Shown piece by piece: positions 18,937-27,838 of a stretch of DNA of 64,000 bases (positions are counted from its first letter, which is position 1; every line of letters begins with the position of its first letter). Both the position numbers and the translations under genes were made by a program. Below the pieces are notes generated by a model. The model saw nothing but the letters and a program-made list of their open reading frames with translations, ran no database searches and was not told the DNA's origin. This DNA comes from Chloroflexota bacterium. Lineage in GTDB: Bacteria; Chloroflexota; Dehalococcoidia; Lucifugimonadales; UBA3495. The DNA is taken from contig JAPPGG010000066.1 in assembly GCA_028875055.1 (NCBI GenBank), positions 106,125 through 170,124 of the forward strand, read 5' to 3'.

Positions 18937-19076
18937 GCGACTGGGCCTTCTATAGGAATCCCTGTCCCGGCATTGGGACAATGAAACGACGCCGATTGGC
19001 CTAAAGAGTGGAACTCCTGACAGTTTACCCTTGAGATTCAGGATTAATCGTTGGAGTGACAGTCCAGCAATTTCGC

Positions 19077-19164
19077 GGAGGGATGGCAGAGTGGACGATT
19101 GCGCCGGTCTTGAAAACCGGTATACCTCCGGGTATCGTGGGTTCGAATCCCACTCCCTCCGCCA
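19077..19164 (+). tRNA. tRNA-Ser (anticodon UGA)
   Basis: An 88-nt class II tRNA with CCA encoded (19162-19164). The acceptor stem GGAGGGA (19077-19083) pairs with TCCCTCC (19154-19160). The anticodon stem CCGGT (19104-19108) pairs with ACCGG (19116-19120) around a CT-TGA-AA loop, with the anticodon at 19111-19113. A long variable arm (TACCTCCGGGTA) and a GGTTCGAATCC T-arm complete it. The long variable arm and the UGA anticodon both indicate serine. Confidence 0.96.
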
Positions 19165-19192
19165 TAGTCTCAATTCCCCTGATCTCAATATT

Positions 19193-19220
19193 CCCGCTTT
19201 TCAGCGGGTCTTTTGTTTTT
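19193..19220 (+). terminator. Rho-independent terminator of tRNA-Ser
   Basis: The stem CCCGCT (19193-19198) pairs with AGCGGG (19203-19208) around TTTC and is followed by TCTTTTGTTTTT. It lies 29 bases after the tRNA 3' end. Confidence 0.85.
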
Positions 19221-19754
19221 GAACGCGCTCTTTTGGGAAGGGGTGATTGGCCCGAACCCGAAGGGGGGATGAAGGCCAGGTGTCAATACCAGCTTACTTT
19301 GTCCCGGCAGGCTGGGGGAGCCGTGGCAGATGCATGGCGGCTTGGCGGAGAGGCAGCCGCACCGGTTTTCCCGAGGAACTAGAAGAACAGTCCGCTTCCT
19401 GAAAACACCTTCAACAACATGCTGAGCCGTTCGGACTTTCCGGCCGTTTCCCACGGCTTCCAGTCCAGCTTCAAGGACTGGTGCAGCGTGAATTCTATGG
19501 GAAGGGTACAAAATTGCTCCGGAGATAGTGCTGGCCCACGATGTCGGGAATGCAACAGGGCGCGCTTAATCCAGGACGGCAATGCCGGAGCCCCGGAGGG
19601 AGTTGATGGAGGCTTGGAGGAGTTCCTGATTGCTCACGACCAGGGATTAGAGGTGGTTCAGTCCACTGCAGTGGCTGGTCGCCCGACAACAGCGCCAGGA
19701 GACAGCGCAGGCACGTGTTGGCAGCCACCGGGCAGAAGGGGAATATCCGCGCGG
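19221..19754. other. Non-coding gap of about 530 bp
   Basis: Sequence between the tRNA terminator and the end of the ABC permease operon. Overlapping short frames exist on both strands, but none has a ribosome-binding site or recognisable protein. I see no repeat family member here. Confidence 0.5.
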
Positions 19755-20660
19755 CTAATTTCCCGGTCGCCGGGTGCGGGGATCCAGCAAGTCCCGCAGG
19801 CCATCGCCCAACAGGTTGAACCCCAGCACCGCGAGGAAGATGGCTGCCCCAGGCAAGAGCAACAGGCGGGGCGCCGTCTGCAAATGCTGACGGGCGTCAT
19901 TGAGCATGGCGCCCCACTCCGGGGTGGGCGGCTGCGCCCCAAGTCCAAGGAAGTTGAGACCGGCGATGCCCAGGATGATCCAGCCTACGTCCAGCGATGC
20001 AATCACAACGATGGGACCGAGGATGTTGGGGGCAATGTGCCGGAAAATGATACGCATGTTTCCGGCCCCGACGGCCCGCGCCGCGATCACGTACTCGGTC
20101 TGTCGAGCGCCCAGGGTGATTCCCCGAATTATGCGGGCATGGCCTACCCACCACACAGCCCCGGCCGCCAGCAGCACGTTGAACAGGCCGGGGCCCAATG
20201 CTCCGGCTACCGCTAGCGCCAGGATCAGCGAAGGAAAGGCCAGTAGCAGGTCCACCACGCCCATCAGGGCAGTGTCGGTCCAGCCGCCGTTGTATCCCGA
20301 TAATATGCCCACCGCGAGGGCGATGGTCATGCTGAGGGCCAGGGTAGCCGCGGCGGCCACTAGGGTCATGCGGGCGCCGTGGACGATGCGGCTGAAGGAA
20401 TCCCTGCCCAGGTGGTCGGTGCCGAGAAGGTGTTCTGAGGAGGGGGGGAGCAATCTGTCGGGCAGGCTGATCATGGCGGGATCATCCAGGGGAAGCCAGG
20501 GCGCCAGAAGCCCGGCCAGCAGCAGAGATGCTACCAGGAACAGCCCCAGAACGGTTCCGGGTTCCCACAGCAGCCCGGTCCACAGCAGGCGCCGCCGCGG
20601 GCTCCTGCCGACGGCCAGTACGGGAACGCGTTCCCTGGTATGTTCAGCGTCGCTGGCCAT
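19755..20660 (-). CDS. Peptide-type ABC transporter permease, DppC/OppC-like
   Basis: A 301-residue inner-membrane permease of the dipeptide/oligopeptide/nickel class. After a 40-residue N-terminus with one transmembrane helix comes the OppC-type segment HLLGTDHLGRDSFSRIVHGARMTL, five further membrane helices and the EAA loop ARAVGAGNMRIIFRHIAPNILGPI that contacts the ATPase. It pairs with the DppB-like gene six bases upstream. No ATPase gene is adjacent in this window, so the transporter must use one encoded elsewhere. Confidence 0.93.
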   Translation of the reverse strand: MASDAEHTRERVPVLAVGRSPRRRLLWTGLLWEPGTVLGLFLVASLLLAGLLAPWLPLDDPAMISLPDRLLPPSSEHLLGTDHLGRDSFSRIVHGARMTLVAAAATLALSMTIALAVGILSGYNGGWTDTALMGVVDLLLAFPSLILALAVAGALGPGLFNVLLAAGAVWWVGHARIIRGITLGARQTEYVIAARAVGAGNMRIIFRHIAPNILGPIVVIASLDVGWIILGIAGLNFLGLGAQPPTPEWGAMLNDARQHLQTAPRLLLLPGAAIFLAVLGFNLLGDGLRDLLDPRTRRPGN

Positions 20661-20666
20661 ACGAGG

Positions 20667-21626
20667 CTACATCCCCTGGTGACCGAATCGCAGGCGCGGG
20701 TCGGCGATGCGGAGGGCAAGGTCGGCGACCAGGTTGACCAGCAGCACTACCACGGCGATGTAAGCAACGAACCCCTGCACGACGGGATAGTCTCGGGTCA
20801 AAGCTGCCTCTACAATTAGCTGACCCAAGCCGGGCCAACTGAAAATAGTCTCCACTATGACTGCGCCGCTGAGCAGGTAGCCCAGGTTCACCCCCGTGGC
20901 CGCGACGGCCGGCAGCAGCGCGTTGCGCAGGGCGTGACGGAATGAGACTGTTTGCTCAGCCAGTCCCTTGGCCCGCGCCGTGCGGACGTAGTCCTGCCCC
21001 AGGGTTTCCAGCATGCTGGCGCGTATCAGGCGCATCAGCTGGGCCATGGGCGCCAGGGAAAGGGCGACGGCTGGCAGCACGACCTGGGCAGGCGAACCAT
21101 AGCCCACGGCCGGCAGCCATGACAGTTTCACCGCGAACAGGATGATCAACCCGTAGGCCAGAGCGTAGGACGGGACTGCTGCTCCCACCAGGGCCACCAG
21201 GCGGGCGGCGATGTCCAGGAGACTGCCACGCCGTTGGGCCGAAAGAATTCCGGCTGGCACTGCGACCAGCAACGCCAGGGCCAGCGCCCCCGCGGTGAGC
21301 AGCGCGGTCGGGACGGTGCGACGCGCTAGCTGGGCGGCCACCGGCTGTTCGGTCCCGTAGGACTGTCCCAGGTCGCCTGCCAGCGTGCCGGACACCCAAC
21401 GGGCGTACTGAGCCGGCAATGAAGCGTCCAGGCCCAGCTCTCGGCGCAAGGCCTCCACTTCCGCCGCACTGGGCAGCTGGCCGGGGTTGCGCTGGCGCAG
21501 GACCATTTCAGCCGGATCGCCCGGCGCCAGGTTCAACAGCCCGAAGCTGACCGCCGAGATGCCCAGCAGCAACAGTGGCAGCGTGGCCAGCCGCCGGACC
21601 AGGTATGCCATCATGCCAGCACCCAT
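20667..21626 (-). CDS. Peptide-type ABC transporter permease, DppB/OppB-like
   Basis: A 319-residue permease with about six membrane helices. The N-terminus MAYLVRRLATLPLLLLGISAVSFGLLNLAPGDPAE is characteristic of DppB/OppB, and the EAA loop is TARAKGLAEQTVSFRHALRNALLP. In-frame ATGs at 21626, 21614 and 21611 are possible starts; the true one is probably just before MAYLVRR. It lies between the binding-protein gene (28-bp gap) and the DppC gene, forming one operon. Confidence 0.93.
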   Translation of the reverse strand: MGAGMMAYLVRRLATLPLLLLGISAVSFGLLNLAPGDPAEMVLRQRNPGQLPSAAEVEALRRELGLDASLPAQYARWVSGTLAGDLGQSYGTEQPVAAQLARRTVPTALLTAGALALALLVAVPAGILSAQRRGSLLDIAARLVALVGAAVPSYALAYGLIILFAVKLSWLPAVGYGSPAQVVLPAVALSLAPMAQLMRLIRASMLETLGQDYVRTARAKGLAEQTVSFRHALRNALLPAVAATGVNLGYLLSGAVIVETIFSWPGLGQLIVEAALTRDYPVVQGFVAYIAVVVLLVNLVADLALRIADPRLRFGHQGM

Positions 21627-21654
21627 CCCAACCCACTGCGAAAACGAGGAATGC

Positions 21655-23394
21655 TCACTCGGTCAGACCGATACGGTTGTCGAAGTAGTAGAGGTGTGCC
21701 GGGTGTGGGTCAAAATCCGTTACCCGTTCACTAACACCGTACACGAAGTAAGAATGGGCCACCGGAAGAAGGACGACTTCCTCGGTGGTAACCGCCATAG
21801 CCTCACAGGCGATGCGTTTGCGTTCCTCCAGGTCTGATACTCCCCCGGCCTGGGCTACTATTTCCGCGAGTCCGGTGTTGTCGTAATGCCCATAGTTGTT
21901 GGCGGCGCTGCTCTCGGCATTGGCCTCAAGCCCCACGAACTTGCTTACGTTCAGCACCGGGTCCCCGGCGTCCACCACGTTGTTGTACCAGCCGAACAGG
22001 TCCCAGACCGGCTCCTTGACCGCGGACCACTCGGAAATCTGGACATCTACGCCGATACCCACGTCGGCCAGCATCGCCTGGGCAGCTTCGGCCATAATGG
22101 GCAATTGGAATCGCTGCGGATAACCGCCGATTACTATCTCCAGAGGCTGCCCGTCCTTCTCGACAAGCCCATCACCGTCGCTGTCCGTGTAGCCGGCTTG
22201 CGACAGCAATTCCCGGGCGAGCTCCGGATCGAAACCAGGTCCGGCCACGCCCGGGCAAGAGACCAGGGCTTCAGGCAACAGGGTGTCGGCGAAGGAACCT
22301 GTTCCCGCGGGGGCCACCAGGCCGGAGATGCTCTCCCGGTCAATGGCGTGAGCCACCGCCCGGCGCACCAGTGGGTCGGCCAGCGTACCGCGCTCAAAAT
22401 TTACCCACCACAGGACCAGGGAGGTCCCGATGCCGGCGGTCTGGGTCTGTGTATCCGCGTGGTCGTTGATGATCCGGGTGCCTTCAGGTGAGACGTTTAT
22501 GGCAACGTCAATGTCCCCGGCCTGCAAAGCCAACTCCCGGCTGTTGGTGTCGGGAATGGCGACGTGATTTATGCCGGCCAGAGGGGGCGCTCCGCCCCAA
22601 TATTCATCGTTTGCCACGCTGTCAAGGCGTTCCAGCTGAATATATTCAGTGGGGATGTACGGGCCGGTAAGGGCACGTGCGGCGATGATATTGCCCTCGC
22701 CGGCGGCTTCCGCTGCCGCCGCGTCAGTGATGGCGAGGGAAGGTGTGATCAACAGGCCCGGCAGCGTGGGCTGGGGCACCGTCGTTGTGATGGTGATGGT
22801 CTGGTCGTCCTCCACGGTTATGGTGTCAACGGACAATATGTCGGCCGCCGCCGGCGACAACCGGATAGCCCTATCCAGTGAAGCCTTGACGGCTTGCGCA
22901 TCCATCACGTTCCCGTTGTGGAACTTGACGCCAGTCCGGATACCTATCTCCCAGGTCAAAGGATCCACCTGGGTGGCCTCCGTTGCCAACCACGGTTCAG
23001 GGCTGAGAGTGGTTCCTGAAAGCCGGAACAAGTTCTCCGACATTCCCGACTGGTTGGCGACCCAACCGCTCTCCACTGGGTCCAGGGGGCTGTCCAGCCA
23101 GATTACGCCGGCCTTCAGGATTGGACGTTCCTCTTCCTCAACCATTGCCGCGGATGCCGGATCGCTCACGGCGGTGGGGGCCGCCGGTTCTTCAGACGCT
23201 ACGGTTACTGGCGTCGGTTGCGGCGGGACCGCGGTGGCCGCCGAGGCCGCCGGCGCTGCAGTGGGAGAGGCAGGCTGGACTTCTTCCGTGGTGGGGGCTG
23301 CGGTCCCGCAGGCCAGCGCCAACACCAGGAATAAGGCCAACGCCCCCGGGACGAAATTCTTGACACCGTGCTTTACTAGGTCTAACAAAACCAT
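21655..23394 (-). CDS. Extracellular solute-binding lipoprotein, family 5 (peptide/nickel type)
   Basis: A 579-residue substrate-binding protein for the two downstream permeases. The signal sequence ends in a lipobox LALAC, followed by an Ala/Pro/Thr-rich linker to about residue 95. The SBP family 5 core includes WEIGIRTGVKFHNGNVMDAQAVKASLDRAI (about 145-175) and PLVRRAVAHAIDRESI. Members bind peptides, nickel, sugars or amides, so the ligand is not assigned. It is the first gene of the operon. Confidence 0.94.
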   Translation of the reverse strand: MVLLDLVKHGVKNFVPGALALFLVLALACGTAAPTTEEVQPASPTAAPAASAATAVPPQPTPVTVASEEPAAPTAVSDPASAAMVEEEERPILKAGVIWLDSPLDPVESGWVANQSGMSENLFRLSGTTLSPEPWLATEATQVDPLTWEIGIRTGVKFHNGNVMDAQAVKASLDRAIRLSPAAADILSVDTITVEDDQTITITTTVPQPTLPGLLITPSLAITDAAAAEAAGEGNIIAARALTGPYIPTEYIQLERLDSVANDEYWGGAPPLAGINHVAIPDTNSRELALQAGDIDVAINVSPEGTRIINDHADTQTQTAGIGTSLVLWWVNFERGTLADPLVRRAVAHAIDRESISGLVAPAGTGSFADTLLPEALVSCPGVAGPGFDPELARELLSQAGYTDSDGDGLVEKDGQPLEIVIGGYPQRFQLPIMAEAAQAMLADVGIGVDVQISEWSAVKEPVWDLFGWYNNVVDAGDPVLNVSKFVGLEANAESSAANNYGHYDNTGLAEIVAQAGGVSDLEERKRIACEAMAVTTEEVVLLPVAHSYFVYGVSERVTDFDPHPAHLYYFDNRIGLTE

Positions 23395-23505
23395 CCTCCA
23401 AATATGTTTCGGCGCTTAAAACGCTGCATAGGTTCAGGGGAATCGGCTGCGGCTGCCCGCTCATCGGCCAGACGATCAGCCGCCGTCAGCGCCGGGGCCC
23501 AGGGC

Positions 23506-24576
23506 CTAAGTTGGACGTCTTATCCGGCCCTTGGCCTGTCCTATCCTGGAAACCGTCACGCCACCCCGCGCGTCGAGAGCGGCAAGCGCGCCCCCGTCAG
23601 GCCGCCAGTATAATTGGGCCACCGGGGCCCCCAGGTCCTCGGCCCCTATCGGGCCACCCTTTCCATTTCTCTGCAGCGACCACACAACCACGGCGCCGTC
23701 CCTGCCCCCTGATGCCAGGCGCATTGCCTCCGGGGCGAAGGCCAGCGCTGTTATGAATTCATCATGAAACTTCAAGACGCCGGGTCTCGTACCTTCGGGA
23801 CCCTTTCTCCGGAAGCTCCAGACGGTCACCGCGTCCCCACCCCCGGTAGCCAGCAGGGTGTCAGTATGGTCAAACGCCAGGGCCGACGGCTTTCCGGGAT
23901 ATCCGAACATCTCGGAATCCTCCCCCGTTGAACGTCGCCAGAAATGCACCGAGTTGTCCTGGCTGCCGCAGACTACGATGCCCCCGTCGGAGCTCAGGAC
24001 CATGGACACCAGGGAGCCCTGCCACTCCAGTTTCTGGTTAAGTTCGCCGGCAGCTGCCCCGAAAAAGGACACCCGACCATAACAGGCCGTCGCCAGTTCC
24101 CCCGCGCCCGACCAGGCGACGGCGCTGACGGTGCTGGGATGATCGTCAGACCGCCAGACCTCGGCGCCCTCCGTGTCATACACGTACACCCGCCGGGTGC
24201 AGGAGACCGCCAGCCGCTGGCCGTCCGGCGACCACGCCAGGTGTTCCACCCAGCCGCTTCCGACGTCGATAGTCCGGATTACCTGGCCCTCGGCGGCGTT
24301 CCATATCAGGGTCCGTCCGTCCTGGCCGGCCGTGGCGAACAGGTCCCCACTGGGGTGGATCGCCACCGAAAGCACGCCGCCGTCATGGACCCCGGGCTGT
24401 CTCCAGGCGATGGCGCCAGACTCGCCGTTAAAGGCGTAAACGTCACCACCGGTATCGCCGACCACCAACTCCTCGCCGCGACGGGTCCAACCGCCGGCGA
24501 TGGCGTAATCGCCAACCATCGAAGACCAGCCCCCATCAAGAACACCCATGGAACTGACGGGATTTAGATCAGACAT
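23506..24576 (-). CDS. WD40-repeat protein co-transcribed with CobW GTPase
   Basis: A 356-residue protein of about seven WD40-like blades (for example SVAIHPSGDLFATAGQDGRTLIWN, LAWSPDGQRLAVSC, LAFAPEAMRLASGGRDGAVVVWS). It has no signal peptide, so it is probably a cytoplasmic beta-propeller scaffold. The start MSDLNPVSS at 24576 overlaps the last codons of cobW (its ATG lies within GCATGTCTGATCTAA), indicating translational coupling; the frame extends upstream to 24660 but that part is antisense-like and unsupported. It inherits the Zur-type operator in front of cobW. Coupling suggests it assists the metallochaperone GTPase, for example as a client or scaffold (inference). Confidence 0.88.
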   Translation of the reverse strand: MSDLNPVSSMGVLDGGWSSMVGDYAIAGGWTRRGEELVVGDTGGDVYAFNGESGAIAWRQPGVHDGGVLSVAIHPSGDLFATAGQDGRTLIWNAAEGQVIRTIDVGSGWVEHLAWSPDGQRLAVSCTRRVYVYDTEGAEVWRSDDHPSTVSAVAWSGAGELATACYGRVSFFGAAAGELNQKLEWQGSLVSMVLSSDGGIVVCGSQDNSVHFWRRSTGEDSEMFGYPGKPSALAFDHTDTLLATGGGDAVTVWSFRRKGPEGTRPGVLKFHDEFITALAFAPEAMRLASGGRDGAVVVWSLQRNGKGGPIGAEDLGAPVAQLYWRPDGGALAALDARGGVTVSRIGQAKGRIRRPT

Positions 24577-25991
24577 GCTGCGAACTCCTCCCGCATACTC
24601 TGTCCGTCGAGGTTGCGCCCGATGAAGACGAGCTGATTGCGTCGGGGCTCGTCGCCCCATTCGCGGTCCGGCTGACCGTCAAAGAGCATGTGGACCCCCT
24701 GGAAGATGAAGCGACGCGACTCCCCCGCCACGCTGATGAAGCCCTTCATTCGGAAGATGTCCACCCCGCGGTCCCGGAGCAGCTGGCCCAGCCAGGCGTT
24801 GAGCTTTTCGGGATCGGCATCGCCGTCTATTTCGATGGAGACCGAACCCACCTCGTCGTCGTGCTCGTGCTGGGCGACCCAGGTTCGCTCGGCTACGGCG
24901 GGAACCGCCGCTCCCTTGATGCGTTGTGTGCCTGCCTCTTCCTCTGTACAGGCCGGCTCAGAACAAAAGTTGCCCCCCATTTTGAATTCCTCTCCATCCG
25001 CGTTCCTCAGTTGGAGATCGAACTCCTCCGGGAGGTGCTGGGTGAAGAGGCCAACCCGACTCGGCGCAGCGACACTAAGGAAGAACGACTTGCGCCCTGG
25101 GGAATCGATCCGGAGGTTCGCATGCCTGCCGATGGGAATCTCTTCCCCTGGCTGAATGATTTCCGCAGGCTCTGCGTATTCCCGCACACACCACTCGGCG
25201 CTCTCCCGCAGGGCAGCGTCGTCCGTGTCCTGCTCGGGCATGACGACCAGCGACATCGTCGGATCGGGTCCTTCGGCAAGGTTGAGCTCGTAGCGGCCGG
25301 TAGCGAGGGAGTAAACTCCCGTCCACTCGAAGGGGTACTCCGGCTCCAGGAAGGTGGGACGACGCTCGAGGACCTGGTCCAGGTCGAAGGCGCTGAGGTC
25401 CAGCACCGTGTCCACGGGTACGTTGGCCATCTCGCTGCGCACCACCCGCGCCATTCGGTTCATTCCCCGAAGCCGCGCTTCCAGGCTGTCGAGGGTATCG
25501 CCGTCAACCAGGTCCGTCTTGTTGAGGACAAGGACGTCCGCGAAGGCGATTTGCTCCGTGCTTTCGTCGCTTCTTCCCAGCTGCTGCTCGATGTGGGCCG
25601 CATCGACCAGGGTGACGATCCCGTCAAGCGCGTATTCCGCCCGGAGCTCGTCGTCCATGAAGAAGGTCTGGGCAACGGGACCGGGATCGGCAAGACCGGT
25701 GGTCTCCACCAGAACATAGTCGAACTTGTCGCGACGCTTGTTGAGGTTGTTCAGCACCCGAATCAGGTCTCCCCGCACGGTGCAGCAGATGCAGCCGTTG
25801 GACATCTCGAAGACCTCCTCATCGGCGTTGATGACGAGAGCCTGGTCGATGCCGATCTCCCCGTACTCGTTCTCAATCACGGCGATCCGCTTGCCATGCT
25901 GCTCGGTCAGAATCCGGTTGAGCAGGGTGGTTTTGCCTGAGCCCAGAAAGCCAGTGAGGATGGTCACCGGGACTTTGCGTTGTGGTTCCAT
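24564..25991 (-). CDS. CobW/ZNG1-family GTP-binding zinc metallochaperone
   Basis: A 475-residue G3E GTPase of the COG0523 family. Visible motifs are Walker A GFLGSGKTT (14-22), the metal-binding CICC (67-70), the VETTGLADPGP switch and NKTD (157-160), followed by a CobW C-terminal domain with a His/Asp/Glu-rich stretch (AQHEHDDE). It hydrolyses GTP and is thought to deliver zinc to client proteins in zinc limitation. A strong GGAGGAGG precedes the ATG, and a Zur-type palindrome is centred 32 bp upstream, tying it to the zur/znu genes at 27-31 kb and not to cobalamin synthesis. Confidence 0.93.
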   Translation of the reverse strand: MEPQRKVPVTILTGFLGSGKTTLLNRILTEQHGKRIAVIENEYGEIGIDQALVINADEEVFEMSNGCICCTVRGDLIRVLNNLNKRRDKFDYVLVETTGLADPGPVAQTFFMDDELRAEYALDGIVTLVDAAHIEQQLGRSDESTEQIAFADVLVLNKTDLVDGDTLDSLEARLRGMNRMARVVRSEMANVPVDTVLDLSAFDLDQVLERRPTFLEPEYPFEWTGVYSLATGRYELNLAEGPDPTMSLVVMPEQDTDDAALRESAEWCVREYAEPAEIIQPGEEIPIGRHANLRIDSPGRKSFFLSVAAPSRVGLFTQHLPEEFDLQLRNADGEEFKMGGNFCSEPACTEEEAGTQRIKGAAVPAVAERTWVAQHEHDDEVGSVSIEIDGDADPEKLNAWLGQLLRDRGVDIFRMKGFISVAGESRRFIFQGVHMLFDGQPDREWGDEPRRNQLVFIGRNLDGQSMREEFAACLI

Positions 25992-26015
25992 TTTGAGTCC
26001 TCCTCCAGTTTATAT

Positions 26016-26030
26016 TGACATCCCATATCA
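26016..26030 (-). promoter_or_regulatory. Candidate Zur operator upstream of cobW
   Basis: TGACATCCCATATCA, 15 bp, matching the palindrome TGATATnnnATATCA with one mismatched pair. It lies 25 bp upstream of the cobW ATG, beside a TATAAA. The same pattern lies upstream of zur and of the zinc-binding protein gene. Confidence 0.65.
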
Positions 26031-26217
26031 TTTAAGGTTGGCAAGGGTCCGGCGCTGTCGCTGGTGAGATTAGACTGAAGCCGGGCGCCAGGCGCTGTGG
26101 ACGCTGGGGCGCGGGGAGACGAAGGCCCTGCGTTTCTTTTCGCCGGTCCACCTTGCCAGGACCGGTATCATCCGGTGAAGGGAGCGCAATCCCGCAATTG
26201 CGCTGGACCGGGCGCTC

Positions 26218-26406
26218 TTACCGCCTCCCCTGGGTCCGGCGCCGTACATCCGGGCGCCTGCGATCGCAGTTGATGTAACCCTGCTCCGGACCATTAACCC
26301 GTGCGGTTCCCCGCTGCCTCGTCAGAATCTGGTCGGGAGGGGTGTTCTTGCCCGAGCCTGGGAAGACGCTGAAGACGGTATCCGGCGCGCTACGCGAGGT
26401 GTCCAT
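26218..26406 (-). pseudogene. Degenerate remnant of a CobW GTPase N-terminus
   Basis: The short frame beginning MDTSRSAPDTVFSVFPGSGK at 26406 lines up with the intact CobW start MEPQRKVPVTILTGFLGSGK, then ILTRQRGTARV with ILTEQHGKRIAV, and EQGYINCD with EYGEIGID. DNA similarity continues through GGCTCnGGCAA and ATTCTGAC. The Walker A Thr is lost (GSGKN), codons have been deleted, and the frame stops after 62 codons. It is an inactive partial duplicate lying 227 bp upstream of the intact gene. Confidence 0.65.
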
Positions 26407-26565
26407 CCGGAGTCCCCCCTTGCTGTTATTGAACTTTAGTATCATCACTTGAGAGGAAGTACCAAGTAAGGAGCGCTAACCTGGGAGATTTATCTATTGA
26501 TATGAAGTCCCAATAGCGTAAAATACACCGCCGGCCCCTTCTTGTCAACCAGGTGAAGCGGCTGG

Positions 26566-26742
26566 CAAGAGTTAAGAGTTGGCGGGATTGCCCGGCCAGC
26601 CAGCCCCGTCATACCGGCTTTCGCCGGTATTCAGGAGTCCCTGCTACGCATGACCTGTATTCACTGTCAGCCATACTGGTTTCCGGACTGCGCCCGAATG
26701 ACGGGTTCCGGAGTTCCGCCATAATCAACCCTGTACTGTTAC
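26566..26742. repeat. Dispersed repeat B, copy 2 (full length)
   Basis: About 177 bp matching 56373-56549 end to end: CAAGAGTT, GGCGGGATT, CCGTCATAC, an internal CCGGCTTTCGCCGGTAT hairpin, TGCTACGCnTGACC, TGTATTCACTGTC, GCGCCcGAATGACG and ATCAACCCTG. It occupies the gap between the CobW remnant and the end of the znu operon; nothing else recognisable is in that gap. Confidence 0.8.
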
Positions 26743-26878
26743 AACGACTGGGATATGCGCCAGGTTTCTGGGCAGGGCGACGGAGGCGGTGGTGGCGGGA
26801 CGCTACGGGACAGGCGGAGCTGGGAAGGCAGGGATGCTTAGCGAGGTTCTGCAGGATTCGGGACTGGGCCAGCGCGAG

Positions 26879-27697
26879 TCAGGTGAAGACCCTCCGGCGG
26901 AAGGAAGCCACCACCACGAACAGTCCGGTGGCCACCAGGGTCATGGCCGGTCCGGCGGGCAGGTTGAAGTGGAAGGACAGGTACAGGCCCGTCACCGAGG
27001 CCGCCGTGCCCAGCGCCGCCGCCATCAGCATAATTGAAATGAACCGTCCCACCAGCAGGTAGGCCGTGGCCGCGGGTATCACCAGCATGGCCATCACCAG
27101 TATGACCCCCGCCGCCTGTATCCCGATAACTATGACCAGGGCCAGCAGGGCCAGCAGGACATAGTCCACCACGCCGGTGCGCATGCCCATCACCTGGGAA
27201 CCCACGGGATCAAAGCTGGTGAACAGCATCCAGTGATGGAAGACGAACAGCCCCAGTATGACCACCCCGGTGATGGCCAGGGACACGTAAATGCCGGTGG
27301 GGGAAATGGCCAGGATCTGCCCCATCAGCAGGTCCTCCACGTCAATATCAACGGAAGAGGACATGGACAGCATCATCAGGCCCAGGGCAAACATGGACGC
27401 AAACAGGATGCCAATGGCGGTGTCGGCGCTGAGTCCGGCCCGCCGGCTCACGGCCCGCACCAGCATGGCGACGGTTATGCCAGTGGGGATGGCGACGATA
27501 GCCGGATTGATGCCCACAAAGAACCCCAGGGCCATGCCCGGCAGCACGGCGTGGGCCAGGGCGTCGCCAATGAAGGCCAGGTTCCTGGTGACCACGTAGG
27601 CCCCCAGCAGCGGGCACATCACACCCACCAGGACGGCGCCCACCAGGGCCCGCAGCATGAAGCTGTACTCCAGGGGCGCAAGAAGGAAATCAATCAT
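26879..27697 (-). CDS. znuB: Zinc ABC transporter permease (ZnuB/AztB family)
   Basis: A 272-residue membrane permease of the ABC-3 family, with about eight hydrophobic helices. Diagnostic stretches are MLRALVGAVLVGVMCPLLGAYVV, NLAFIGDALAHAVLPGMALGF and AMLVIPAATAYLL, as in ZnuB, MntB and AztB. It works with the ATPase (27839-28597) and the binding protein (28594-31083) upstream in the same operon. The metal is read as zinc from the Zur-like operators, the His-rich binding protein and the CobW neighbour; manganese cannot be excluded from this protein alone. Confidence 0.92.
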   Translation of the reverse strand: MIDFLLAPLEYSFMLRALVGAVLVGVMCPLLGAYVVTRNLAFIGDALAHAVLPGMALGFFVGINPAIVAIPTGITVAMLVRAVSRRAGLSADTAIGILFASMFALGLMMLSMSSSVDIDVEDLLMGQILAISPTGIYVSLAITGVVILGLFVFHHWMLFTSFDPVGSQVMGMRTGVVDYVLLALLALVIVIGIQAAGVILVMAMLVIPAATAYLLVGRFISIMLMAAALGTAASVTGLYLSFHFNLPAGPAMTLVATGLFVVVASFRRRVFT

Positions 27698-27838
27698 AAC
27701 TCACTACCGCAGGGACGACCGCATTTTGCGGCGTTCCCTGATCGAGAGACGCGGAGAAGGAGAGGCTTGTGGAGATTCTCCGTGCGCCTCTCTGCCTCCG
27801 CGTCTATCTTTAGAGAACCACCGCTAATACTATCGCCC

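Noticed and set aside
19077..19754. Integration site of a genomic island at tRNA-Ser
   Set aside because: No integrase gene and no direct repeat of the tRNA 3' end was found downstream.
24564..25991. Cobalamin biosynthesis role for the CobW-like gene
   Set aside because: No cob genes are nearby; the operator and neighbours point to zinc homeostasis.
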